Positions 7,652-15,411 of a stretch of DNA of 29,475 bases are shown piece by piece. Position 1 is the stretch's first letter, and each line of letters begins with the position of its first letter. Below the pieces are notes generated by a model. It had not been told where the DNA came from, ran no database searches, and was given only the letters and a program-made list of their open reading frames with translations. Where the stretch lies: positions 1 to 29,475 of the forward strand of contig CALGYL010000228.1 in assembly GCA_937934775.1 (NCBI GenBank). Reading direction: 5' to 3'. The position numbers and the translations under genes were made by a program. This DNA is from an uncultured Clostridia bacterium. GTDB taxonomy: Bacteria; Bacillota; Clostridia; Christensenellales; Aristaeellaceae.

Positions 7652-7681
7652 ATTGTACCATGTTTCAGGCCCTGAGCACAA
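7652..7681 (-). promoter_or_regulatory. Probable sigma-A promoter of ispE
   Basis: On the minus strand: -35 TTGTGC (7676-7681), an 18-base spacer, and -10 TACAAT (7652-7657). It overlaps the last codons of the sipL-like gene and would start transcription close to the ispE ribosome binding site. Confidence 0.55.
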
Positions 7682-9155
7682 TGGGCTTGCCCGGCTCCAC
7701 AGCGCCGATGCGGGACTGGGCCACCCGATGCCTTTCCCCGATGGACCAGGCGGTGTCGCCCGCCTGCGGCCAGACGATCAGAATGCCGCTCTTCCCCATG
7801 GCGCCCTCCGCCGCCTCAACGTTGTCCACCACGGTCACCTGCTGTGTACGCATGGCGGAGCCGGTCACGTGCAGCGTACACTTGAGTTCCAGCCGGTCGC
7901 TCATCAGCGCGCTGGCCTCCGCGCCGGTGGCCTCCACCGACAGTTCGCCGCCGTCCGGCAGCGCCCCCTCGCAGCGGATGGAAAACGGAAGCTCACTCCG
8001 CGCCGCCTGCAGCCGCTCGCTGCCGCCGGGCAGGTACAGTACGCCCGCCTCCAGAACGCCCGATACCGTCGTCTGCCCGTTCTCGCTGGACCATTCGCTG
8101 ACCACCGGCCTCACCCGCGCCGCCAGCACCGTGCCCGCGCCGGGCGCACCCTCCGGCAGGAGCATCGTGCCGCGGAATACCTGCGAGCTGTCCAGCGTCG
8201 TCTCCCCGGCGGATACATCCAGCGTCTGCTGTCCGGTCTCCAGCGCCTGGCCGGACGTGGTGTACGCCCCAGCCAGCGCCGTGGCGCAATCCCGGCCATA
8301 GGCGCGCACCCCGATTGTCAGGTTCGCCTCCATCGTCAGCGCGGATTCCTCGGTGCCGCCCTGTTCCACATTGGTGGTGAGGTTCGTAACCTGCGCGCTG
8401 GCGCGCACATTCTCCGTCAGCCATTCGGGAAGTTCTACCACTTCGTCAAAGGGCAGCGCCACCTTGACCAGCGCCACCGGTCTTGCGGGCACGCCGGTAC
8501 CGATCAGCGTCTCGGTCAGCACCTCACCCTTCACCCGTACGCCGCCCAGGTCCGGCGCGACGCTCGCAACCCGCGTGGTGGACCAGTCGATCAGTGCGAG
8601 CCTTGCGTCCAGCTGCGCGGGCAGCGCCACGCTCTCCCGGAGCACCGTCTCCGCGCCCGCCTCGGCGCTGAGTTTCGTGGAGCAGATCTCCACAAACCGC
8701 GCCTCCAGCGCCGGGATGCCCGCCACCTGCGTGATGATCGAGACGGTGTCCAGCGCGCTGACCCGCACCGTCAGGTTGATCGACACCTGAAACACCATGC
8801 GCCCGTTTTCGTAGGATGCCTCCACGTGCTCCACTTGGCCGTCCACGCTTGCGATCATCCTGGGCTTGGCCCCCGGCGTCTCAATGGCCTGATTGAACTG
8901 CGCCTGGGCGGCCAGCGCGCGCGGGCTGCCCTCCTCGCCCTGGCGGTACACCGCCTGGCAGCGCACCGTACCATCCAATAGTACCCGCCCGTCCTGCACC
9001 TCCACGGTGCCAATGGCGAGCGTGGCCTCCTCCATCAGCGGTTCCACCGCCTCGCGTCCCGCGCCGGAAACCGTGGCCTCCGCCCGCACCAGCGCCTGTG
9101 CGCTTTCGCTGGCCACCTGGCGCTCAATTTCGATGGTTTGTCTCTCCAGCTCCAC
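7665..9155 (-). CDS. SPOCS (DUF3794)/LysM protein, SipL-like spore coat morphogenesis factor
   Basis: A 496-residue protein built of repeated DUF3794/SPOCS beta domains ending in a LysM domain (WPQAGDTAWSIGERHRVAQSRI at about residues 460-482). Repeats show the pattern of conserved phrases such as VEDGRVLLDG-like (VQDGRVLLDGTVRCQAVY) and GVRVKGEVLTETLIGTGVPARP. The architecture of several SPOCS domains plus a C-terminal LysM is that of C. difficile SipL, which binds SpoIVA at the forespore surface to start coat assembly; the assignment is by architecture, not proven orthology. I chose the GTG at 9153-9155 because AAGGAGG lies 7 bases upstream; the open frame continues further but has no other supported start. 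It diverges from the DUF362 gene and leads into ispE-spoIIR-sleB-ypeB. Confidence 0.82.
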   Translation of the reverse strand: MELERQTIEIERQVASESAQALVRAEATVSGAGREAVEPLMEEATLAIGTVEVQDGRVLLDGTVRCQAVYRQGEEGSPRALAAQAQFNQAIETPGAKPRMIASVDGQVEHVEASYENGRMVFQVSINLTVRVSALDTVSIITQVAGIPALEARFVEICSTKLSAEAGAETVLRESVALPAQLDARLALIDWSTTRVASVAPDLGGVRVKGEVLTETLIGTGVPARPVALVKVALPFDEVVELPEWLTENVRASAQVTNLTTNVEQGGTEESALTMEANLTIGVRAYGRDCATALAGAYTTSGQALETGQQTLDVSAGETTLDSSQVFRGTMLLPEGAPGAGTVLAARVRPVVSEWSSENGQTTVSGVLEAGVLYLPGGSERLQAARSELPFSIRCEGALPDGGELSVEATGAEASALMSDRLELKCTLHVTGSAMRTQQVTVVDNVEAAEGAMGKSGILIVWPQAGDTAWSIGERHRVAQSRIGAVEPGKPIVLRA

Positions 9156-9213
9156 GTTCAGCCCTCCTTGTACCCATTCCCGCGCGGCGGATCGATGTCC
9201 CCGCTCCCCCTTC

Positions 9214-9244
9214 ATTGCTATGCGCCGGGGTGGCGGGATATATC
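9214..9244 (-). promoter_or_regulatory. Possible sigma-E-type promoter of the sipL-like gene
   Basis: On the minus strand GATATATC at about 9237-9244 is followed after roughly 14-15 bases by CATAGCAAT (9214-9222). This loosely resembles the sigma-E pattern (-35 with ATATT, -10 CATA-rich), which would fit a mother-cell coat gene. The match is imperfect. Confidence 0.3.
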
Positions 9245-9273
9245 TTGCCCAGGAATGTGAAACGTGGTATAAT
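9245..9273 (+). promoter_or_regulatory. Sigma-A promoter of the DUF362 gene
   Basis: -35 TTGCCC (9245-9250), a 17-base spacer, and a perfect -10 TATAAT (9268-9273). The start site near 9280 leaves a leader of about 27 bases with AGGAGGT at 9294-9300. Confidence 0.82.
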
Positions 9274-9306
9274 GGCCGGACGAAAACAGCATCAGGAGGT
9301 ACGTTC

Positions 9307-10404
9307 ATGCCCTCGAAAGTCCTGTTTGCGCCGATGGCGTTCACCCAGTATAAGGCGTCCCAGACACTGCCGGAGAAATTCAGCCGTATGCTGAAAAAGA
9401 GCGGCCTGGCGGAAAAGGTCAAGGGCAAAAAGGTCGCCATCAAGATGCACGTGGGCGACGACGTCTCCTACTCCACCATTCCGCCGGTGTTCGTGCGCAA
9501 GCTGGTTTCCTTCGTCAAGGCCAGCGGAGGCGAGTGCTTCGTCACCGACCACTATATTTATCCCCGCCATCCTGAGGACCGCGGCTACACCGACAGCGCC
9601 TTGGGCTGCCCGGTGCTGGACGACTGCGGCTACTTCGGCAAGTATTTCTATACGAAGGACGTGGATTTTAAGACCTTCCGCCATGTGGACGTGGCCGGGC
9701 TGATCCACGACGCCGATTTCCTGATCGATTTCTCCCACGTAAAGGGCCACGGCTCCTGCGGTTTTGGCGGCGCGTGCAAGAACATCGCGATGGGCTGCGT
9801 GACCGACCGCACCCGCCATGAAATCCACGGGCTGGAGGGCGGCCTCGTCTGGAACGGCGCGAAGTGCACCCACTGCGGCGCCTGCGTCACCGCCTGCAAC
9901 CACAAGGCCAACGGCTTTTCCGGCCCCGCAACCCAGGGCGAGTATCAGGTGAACTACCACTTCTGCACGCTCTGCCAGCACTGCGTGAAGGTGTGCCCCA
10001 CCGGCGCGATTCAGCTGGATTCTCACGACTACGCCGACTTCCAGATGGGCATGGCGGTCTGCACGAAGGCGGTTCTGGATACTTTCGCGCCGGGCAACGC
10101 CTACTACATCAACGTGCTGACCCAGATCACCGCCCTGTGCGACTGCTGGGGCATGACCACCCCCGCGCTGGTGCCCGACATCGGCATCATGATGTCGGAC
10201 GACATCGTGGCGGTGGAACGCGCCTCCATCGATGCCATCAAGGTGGAGCGGCTGATTCCGGAGGGCGTGCCGCAGGGGCTGAAGCTGACGGGGGAAGGCC
10301 ACCTGTTTGAGCGGCTGCACGGCAAAAACCCCTATGTGCAGCTGGAAAAGCTGGCCGAGGTCGGCCTGGGCAGCCAGGAGTACGAACTGCAGATTGTTAA
10401 ATAG
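9307..10404 (+). CDS. DUF362 domain protein with two 4Fe-4S ferredoxin motifs
   Basis: A 365-residue cytoplasmic iron-sulfur protein. The N-terminal DUF362 part shows KVAIKMHVGDD, GHGSCGFGGACKNIAMGC and conserved His/Cys residues. A ferredoxin insert at about residues 190-240 carries CTHCGACVTACNH, in which the usual Pro after the fourth Cys is Asn, and CTLCQHCVKVCPTGAI, a standard cluster. DUF362 ferredoxin proteins are widespread in anaerobes and are presumed electron carriers or redox enzymes; no reaction is established that I can name. The start ATG at 9307 follows AGGAGGT by 6 bases; the long open frame upstream is antisense to the sipL-like gene and was discarded. A single-gene transcript is indicated by its own promoter and a terminator 17 bases after the stop. 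Confidence 0.86.
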   Translation: MPSKVLFAPMAFTQYKASQTLPEKFSRMLKKSGLAEKVKGKKVAIKMHVGDDVSYSTIPPVFVRKLVSFVKASGGECFVTDHYIYPRHPEDRGYTDSALGCPVLDDCGYFGKYFYTKDVDFKTFRHVDVAGLIHDADFLIDFSHVKGHGSCGFGGACKNIAMGCVTDRTRHEIHGLEGGLVWNGAKCTHCGACVTACNHKANGFSGPATQGEYQVNYHFCTLCQHCVKVCPTGAIQLDSHDYADFQMGMAVCTKAVLDTFAPGNAYYINVLTQITALCDCWGMTTPALVPDIGIMMSDDIVAVERASIDAIKVERLIPEGVPQGLKLTGEGHLFERLHGKNPYVQLEKLAEVGLGSQEYELQIVK

Positions 10405-10420
10405 CGGCGACGAAGTGAAC

Positions 10421-10456
10421 CCCCGGAAGCCCTTCAAAAAGGATTCCGGGGTTTTT
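10421..10456 (+). terminator. Rho-independent terminator of the DUF362 gene
   Basis: CCCCGGAA (10421-10428) pairs with TTCCGGGG (10444-10451), a 15-base loop, followed by TTTTTC. Confidence 0.85.
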
Positions 10457-10489
10457 CAATAGTCAATATGTACTACTCCGAAGATTTCC

Positions 10490-11656
10490 TTACACCCGTG
10501 ATGCCACTTCCCTGCCCCGCCCCATCATGAGCGCGACCGCCGCCGCCGAGAGGACGCCCAGTGTGCCGCCGAATACAAACGGCGCGCCGGAGTTGACGGC
10601 GTACAATAGGCCCGCGATGACGGAAGCTAGGAGAAGGCCGACGCCCTGCAGCATTCCATACAGCCCAAGCACCGTGCCCTTCAGCCCCTCCGGAGCGTTT
10701 TCCGCGACGAATGCCCGCTCCGCGCCGCTGATCAGCGCGTTGTATGCGCCGTAGGCGGCAAACATCAGGACGAACGCAGTCTTGTCCGTAATGAGCGCGA
10801 AGCCCAGGTAGACGGCGCCATAGATCAGGTAGCCCGGAATCAGCACCCGCGCCCGGCCGATCCGGTCGGACAGCCTGCCCGCCGGAATCGCCAGAATGGA
10901 CGCGGACGCGTTGTAGAGCAGGTACAAAAGGATCACCTGGCCCTCCGAAAACCCCTGCTGACCCGCCTTCAGCAGTAAAAACGCGTTGGAGGAGTTGCCC
11001 AGGCAGAACACGAACAGGATCGCAAGGTACGTTTTGAGCTGTCCATTCAGCTTCAATCCCTTAATGCGCAGTTTTTCGCCCGGCGGGACGCTCCCCTTCT
11101 CCTCCCGGACGAGAAGGATGATCAGAATGCCGATAACCGCCGGGATCATGGAGTAGAAAAACGCGCCGTGGAACCCGACGCCGCGGGTGACGAACAGATA
11201 GGCCAGGATCACGCCCAGCGTGGAGCCCGCCATGTCCAGCATCTTGTGAAGCCCAAAGGAGGAACCCAGCTTCTTCCCGCCCGCTTCCGCCACCAGCGCG
11301 TCCCGGGGCGCGGTGCGAATGCCCTTGCCGGTCCGGTCCACCACCCTGGCCGCCAACACACCCAGCCAGGAGCTGGAAGCGATCAGCATCATCTTGTACA
11401 CCACCGCCGCCGAGTAGCCGATGAACGCCAGCTGCTTTTTATTACGGCGCACGTCGCCGATGTAGCCGCTGAACACCTTGAGGAGCGAGGCGACGCTCTC
11501 CGCGATGCCCTCGATCAGCCCGACGATCGCGGGTGACGCGCCCAATGTCGCCGTCAGGTACAGTGGGATCAGCGGGTACACCATTTCGGTGCTCATGTCG
11601 ACAAACAGACTGACCAGCCCCAGAAGAACGATGTTCGACACGATCTTTTTCTTCAT
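10490..11656 (-). CDS. MFS transporter (drug/metal efflux type)
   Basis: A 388-residue major facilitator protein with about 12 hydrophobic helices. The opening VSLFVDMSTEMVYPLIPLYL and the loop segment RVVDRTGKGIRTAPRDAL are typical of a family of MFS proteins common in bacteria and often found next to ChrB-like genes. The second half repeats the motif as GRLSDRIGRARVL. The start ATG at 11654-11656 lies one base after the stop codon of the upstream ChrB-N-like gene (TAA-A-ATG), so translation is coupled; the frame continues upstream through that gene's antiparallel frame but has no other credible start. Transport direction and substrate are unknown; efflux is inferred from family and neighbour. 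Confidence 0.88.
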   Translation of the reverse strand: MKKKIVSNIVLLGLVSLFVDMSTEMVYPLIPLYLTATLGASPAIVGLIEGIAESVASLLKVFSGYIGDVRRNKKQLAFIGYSAAVVYKMMLIASSSWLGVLAARVVDRTGKGIRTAPRDALVAEAGGKKLGSSFGLHKMLDMAGSTLGVILAYLFVTRGVGFHGAFFYSMIPAVIGILIILLVREEKGSVPPGEKLRIKGLKLNGQLKTYLAILFVFCLGNSSNAFLLLKAGQQGFSEGQVILLYLLYNASASILAIPAGRLSDRIGRARVLIPGYLIYGAVYLGFALITDKTAFVLMFAAYGAYNALISGAERAFVAENAPEGLKGTVLGLYGMLQGVGLLLASVIAGLLYAVNSGAPFVFGGTLGVLSAAAVALMMGRGREVASRV

Positions 11657-11657
11657 T

Positions 11658-12200
11658 TTATAACACCCGTCCGCCCTCAATCGAATCATACACCTTGTCG
11701 CAAAAACCATCCAGCGCCTCGCCGCACCGGGCCAGTGTTTCGATTGATTGCGCGCGCAGCGAGGCCCCGAAGGCATCTCGCGCGGCGATCTTCTCAAACC
11801 ATTGCCTGAGCTTTTCCAGTTCTTCTTCGTTTTCCTCGATTTCGGCAAACGAAAAGTTCCGACGCGCGGTCTCCTTGTCGATCTCCTTGAAGAATTCCTC
11901 GCATTGCTCAAGCAGTTCCCGATATTCCTCATTCCGAGCCTGGTTGAGCTTTTCGGCGATAATCCGAAGGCCGTCCTCGTCCGCCGAGAAGGTGATGACG
12001 AAGGCTTCGCCGCCGTTTACCGTCACGTCTCCCTTGATCTCATCCAGCGCGCGCCGGTTCTCCTCACCCGCCGGCAAGACCCACATCGACTGTTGAATAT
12101 TGACCGCGCCCGCCTTCTTCAGCTTGCGCCACACCGAAACCCGCGCCCGGGACGGTTCCCGCGGCAGGGTATAATTGATCGCCGCCCACTCGTTTCGCAC
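11658..12200 (-). CDS. ChrB N-terminal-domain-like protein
   Basis: A 180-residue protein. The first 50 residues match the ChrB-N domain (YTLPREPSRARVSVWRKLKK, then GAVNIQQSMWVLPAG). The rest is a charged, mostly helical region with Glu-rich coiled-coil character and no detectable second ChrB domain. ChrB proteins are linked to chromate resistance and can act as regulators; whether this one binds DNA or chromate cannot be told. Two in-frame GTG starts are possible (12209 and 12200); I prefer 12200 because GAGGTG lies 6 bases upstream. It has its own promoter with an overlapping dyad and is translationally coupled to the MFS gene. Confidence 0.78.
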   Translation of the reverse strand: MRNEWAAINYTLPREPSRARVSVWRKLKKAGAVNIQQSMWVLPAGEENRRALDEIKGDVTVNGGEAFVITFSADEDGLRIIAEKLNQARNEEYRELLEQCEEFFKEIDKETARRNFSFAEIEENEEELEKLRQWFEKIAARDAFGASLRAQSIETLARCGEALDGFCDKVYDSIEGGRVL

Positions 12201-12239
12201 GATGCGCACCTCGGTTCTGGAATAGTGGTTACGGATAGG

Positions 12240-12268
12240 ATTTTATTTAATTGTAATATCGGTTACAA
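12240..12268 (-). promoter_or_regulatory. Promoter and operator-like dyad of the chrB-like/MFS operon
   Basis: On the minus strand: -35 TTGTAA (12263-12268), a 17-base spacer, and -10 TAAAAT (12240-12245). The -35 box is the first arm of a perfect inverted repeat TTGTAA-N6-TTACAA (12251-12268), a likely operator. A second copy of the core GTAACC lies 34 bases downstream (12227-12232). Confidence 0.7.
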
Positions 12269-12301
12269 GCATAATTCAGTTAAGTGCTGACGGCCTATAG
12301 A

Positions 12302-12340
12302 AAGCCCCTCGAAGCTGCCGAACGCAGCTTCGAGGGGCTT
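12302..12340 (-). terminator. Long perfect hairpin, probable terminator after the chemotaxis gene
   Basis: A 17-pair perfect stem, arms 12302-12318 and 12324-12340, with a CGAAC loop. On the minus strand it is followed by TCTATAG, only weakly U-rich, so it may act as an imperfect terminator or an RNA-stabilising element between the mcp gene and the next promoter. Confidence 0.5.
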
Positions 12341-12494
12341 CCGTATACAAGAATTTCTGGGGTGGGACATAGAACGCGTCGGGGTTCGCAAGCCAGTATC
12401 CGGGCTTTTCACCCGGCCGTCCGGATGCGGCCTCTTTCGGCAGAAAGCATTCGTGACGCCAAGGCTGAAGACGCGTACTTATATAGAAATGGTC
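12341..12494. other. Intergenic stretch with short inverted repeats, no gene seen
   Basis: GC-rich, with a short stem CCGGG/CCCGG nested inside ATCCGG/CCGGAT around 12397-12425. I see no reading frame with a ribosome binding site and no recognisable RNA gene. Confidence 0.4.
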
Positions 12495-14198
12495 CTAGTA
12501 CTTCCCAAACTCCTCGTCGCTGAGCGCGATCGTCGGCTTGCCCTTCCTGGCTGCCGGGCGCTCTTCCCCGTGCGCGGCCTTTGCGGCCTGCTCCTTTTTC
12601 TCTTCTTTCTTGGCAGCCGGGGTGAACTTCATTTGCGAGGTGCTCGCCTGCTTCAGCCGGAATTTGCCGACCGATTCGCGCATCATCGCAGCCTGGCCCG
12701 CCAGTTCCTTGCTGGCCGCGGCGCTCTGCTCGGAAACGGCGGAGTTGGCCTGCACCACCTGAGACACTTGCATGACCGCCTGATTGATCTGCGAAAGCCC
12801 GATCGCCTGTTCGTTGGACGCGACGTTGATCTGGTTGACGAGCGTCGCCGCCTGCGCGACGCCATCGACGATCTTGTTCAGCTCATCCGCCGTAAAGGTA
12901 GCCAGTTTCGTACCGGCATCCACCTTCTTGATGGAACCTTCGATCATCTCGGTCGTTTCCTTGGCCGCTCCGGCGGATTTCGCCGCCAAGTTGCGCACTT
13001 CTTCCGCGACCACGGCAAACCCCTTGCCGTGCTGCCCGGCGCGCGCCGCCTCGACCGCCGCGTTCAGCGCCAGAATGTTCGTCTGGAACGCGATGTCGTC
13101 GATCACCTTGATGATCTTGTAGATATTGCCGGAGGATACGTTGATCTCATCCATCGCCTTAAGCATGTCGTGCATCTGATCGTTTCCATGCTCCGCGTTG
13201 CCCTGCGCCGCGCCGGCCAGCTTGTCCGCGGTGTTGGCGTTCTGTGCGTTCAGCTTGGTTTGGGAAGAAATCTCCTCCAGCGAGGCGGTAAGTTCTTCAA
13301 TGGAGCTTGCCTGTTCCGACGCGCCCTGAGACAGCGCCATGCTGGAATCCGCCAGCTCTTTTGCGCCCGAGGAGACCTGCTCGGCGGCGGCGTTGATGGT
13401 GGACAGCACCTCGTTGAGATTGTCGCTCATTCTGCCAAACGCCCTGGCCAGATCGCCGATCTCATCCTTGGTGTCGATCGCAACGTCGACTGTCAGATCG
13501 CCGTCCGCAATGCCTTCCGCGGCCACGATGATCTTCTTCATCGACTTGCTGATCATGTTCGAAATGGCAAGCGCCAGGAAGAGCGCGATGATGACGCCAA
13601 TCAGCAGTGCGCCGACCACTGTAAGAATCGCCTTCTGTGCAAGATCCTGATTCTCACTCGCCCTGCTGGAGGCTTCCGCATCCAGCAATTCGACAAGCTT
13701 CAGGATCGCGCTCTGCTCTGCCTGCTCCGCTGCGTAAACAGCGTCGGAGCCAAGCAGCGCGACGGCTTCGGTATTCTTGTTCTGCTTGCCGAGCGCCTGG
13801 ACCTGCTCCACGTAGGTACCGAATGTATCCCGCGTTTTCAGGAAAGCGTTATAGGCGTCCTGCATATCCTTCGTTGTCAGCAGTTGCGCAAGCTTTTCCT
13901 GATATGTGTCGAGTTCCGTCCTGCGCTCCGTGAGCTTCTTTTCATTCTCAGCGATCTTGGTGACATCCGTTTGCAGGATGATTTCCCGCAGGTTTACACG
14001 CGATCTTTGAAAGGCATTCACCATCTCGGTCAGGTATCCGATGGGGACGGTATTCTTGGAATACAGCAGCTCATCACTCGCAGAGATGTTCGTGAGGTTC
14101 AGAATTCATACGACACCCAGAGCCACTGCAACCAGCAGAACCGCCGCAAAACCCAACAGGAGCTTCCTCGAGATCTTCATATTGGCAAACCATTTCAT
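12495..14198 (-). pseudogene. Methyl-accepting chemotaxis protein interrupted by an in-frame TGA
   Basis: Read from the ATG at 14196-14198 (AAGGAG 8 bases upstream, start overlapping the cheW stop as ATGA), the protein would be 567 codons including the internal stop. Codons 1-30 encode a typical MCP amino end (KISRKLLLGFAAVLLVAVALGVV, first transmembrane helix). Codon 31 (14106-14108) is TGA, and the frame then continues intact with ILNLTNI, a four-helix ligand-binding region, a second transmembrane helix, a HAMP domain, and a cytoplasmic signalling tip with the MCP hairpin (IDDIAFQTNILALNAAVEAA). No supported restart exists until an ATG near 14024. A change from GGA or CGA would explain the stop. 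It may be a recent nonsense mutation, a sequence error, or a truncated product lacking the first helix. Confidence 0.82.
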
Positions 14199-14695
14199 TG
14201 TACGTTCTCCTTCCTTTTCCTGAGCATCTCTACTTCGCTATTGAGCAGCGCGTCGCAGTCAAGCAGCAGTTTGATCTCACTGCCAACTTTTCCAAACCCC
14301 TTGATATAGCTGACCTCGCGCTTGCTGATCTCCGGCGGCGCGGCAATCTCGCTGCCTGCAATCGAGACAACCTCCGCCACCCTGTCGACGATCATGCCGA
14401 TGGATGTGCCGCCGATATCCACCACAATGATGCAGGTTCTGGAATCGTATGCCTGCGCAGTCTTCCTGAACCGAAGCCTGACATCCATAACCGGAATAAT
14501 TCTTCCCCGAAGATTAATGACACCCTTGATATGTTCCGGCAATTCCGGAATGGCCGTGATGGGGAGAATTCCGATGATCTCTTTGACATATCCAATTCCA
14601 ATTCCAAAAACTTCATTGCCAATTGTGAATGTCAAGTACAGGTTTTCTTGTGTATCTTCAAATTCAGCCGATTCCGTATATGCAAGTCCCTGCAT
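14195..14695 (-). CDS. cheW: Chemotaxis coupling protein CheW
   Basis: A 166-residue CheW-type SH3-like protein; visible conserved elements are YLTFTIGNEVFGIGI, VKEIIGILPITAIPELP, IKGVINLRGRIIPVMDVRLR and MIVDRVAEVV. CheW links receptors to the CheA kinase. The start is the ATG at 14693-14695, with AAAGGAG 8 bases upstream; an earlier in-frame ATG (14791) has no ribosome binding site. Its stop codon overlaps the start of the receptor gene by 4 bases, so the pair is translationally coupled. No CheA, CheY or flagellar gene is in the window, so this is a dispersed receptor/adaptor pair. Upstream are two GCGATA direct repeats 20 bases apart. Confidence 0.92.
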   Translation of the reverse strand: MQGLAYTESAEFEDTQENLYLTFTIGNEVFGIGIGYVKEIIGILPITAIPELPEHIKGVINLRGRIIPVMDVRLRFRKTAQAYDSRTCIIVVDIGGTSIGMIVDRVAEVVSIAGSEIAAPPEISKREVSYIKGFGKVGSEIKLLLDCDALLNSEVEMLRKRKENVQ

Positions 14696-15411
14696 ATTCA
14701 CATCTCCTTTGTTGTCGTGATGCCCGTAAAACGAATACGAACCCCTCTCTGTCCCTCCTGTTTTATTCGCTAAAATTGGATTGATATCCATTTTCGCGAG
14801 TAATATATCACTTATGACAAGCGATAGTGTTTCGGTTTGTGCGATATACTTCGGCGATCAACATGAATTTGTTTATCCGTCTTTGGACTGTTTCCGTGAA
14901 ATATGTTTTTATAACAACGCAGATTTAAATAAAAAATTTACCCATTACAAATATTTAATATTTTTGACCGATGAATTAACGCACACCACGGTTGAACGCC
15001 ACGGCATCGTCACAATTCCGACCCATTCCATGGGCTTTGTCATTGCAGCCAGCCGGATTTCTCGCCGGGTAATAAATGGCGTCCTCCTCCGCCATCCACT
15101 TGAACGCCCTCCCGTTGCAAGTACCCTCTTTCCGTTCATACGAGCTGTCAAGCCGAACAAACCGTCGCATCGTTTTGCTTGCGACGATCGTTTTTTGGGT
15201 ACGGAAATTCTCCTCAGGAAGGCACAAAAAAGGTACTGCGGACAAGAAAAGCCTCCCTTGAAAACGCAGAAGCGCGGTCCGCTTCTTGGCGGTACCGCGC
15301 CCTGTGCATGAAAAACCCGTTTGGTTCTAATGCAATAAATAAAGCGCTGCGTGAGCCTGAAATCCTGCTGGATCTCCGGATGACGCACTGACTGATCGCT
15401 TTCCCGCCAGC
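14696..15411. other. Long gap between cheW and the histidine kinase with no convincing gene
   Basis: About 700 bases. Bases 14810-14990 are unusually AT-rich for this window. Both strands carry open frames of 170-odd codons that read as antisense nonsense; neither has a good ribosome binding site or family resemblance. A minus-strand frame at 14976-15245 is compositionally plausible but unrecognised. Hairpins seen: CGTCGCA/TGCGACG at 15163-15186 followed by a T-run on the plus strand, AGAAGCG/CGCTTCT at 15268-15286, and CCCAT/ATGGG near 15021-15033. This may hold the cheW promoter, a small RNA, or remnants of lost genes. Confidence 0.4.
15163..15196 (+). terminator. Terminator-like hairpin with T-run, no upstream gene identified
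   Basis: CGTCGCA (15163-15169) and TGCGACG (15180-15186) form a 7-pair stem with a 10-base loop, followed by ATCGTTTTTT. It has the form of a plus-strand terminator, yet no plus-strand gene precedes it, which hints at an unannotated RNA. Confidence 0.4.

Noticed and set aside
12495..14198. TGA in the chemoreceptor read as a sense codon (recoded Gly, Trp or selenocysteine)
   Set aside because: UGA terminates several well-recognised genes here (sleB, spoIIR, cheW), and no SECIS-like element was noticed after the codon.
12453..14309. Long plus-strand frame opposite the chemotaxis gene
   Set aside because: It is the antisense shadow of the chemoreceptor and cheW; composition is that of reversed coding sequence.
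14996..15080. Possible cyclic-di-GMP riboswitch on the minus strand
   Set aside because: Only a short hairpin could be found; conserved GEMM core bases are absent.
14781..15311. Plus-strand frame of 176 codons in the cheW-kinase gap
   Set aside because: No ribosome binding site, mixed composition, begins inside the cheW leader and contains a terminator-like hairpin.
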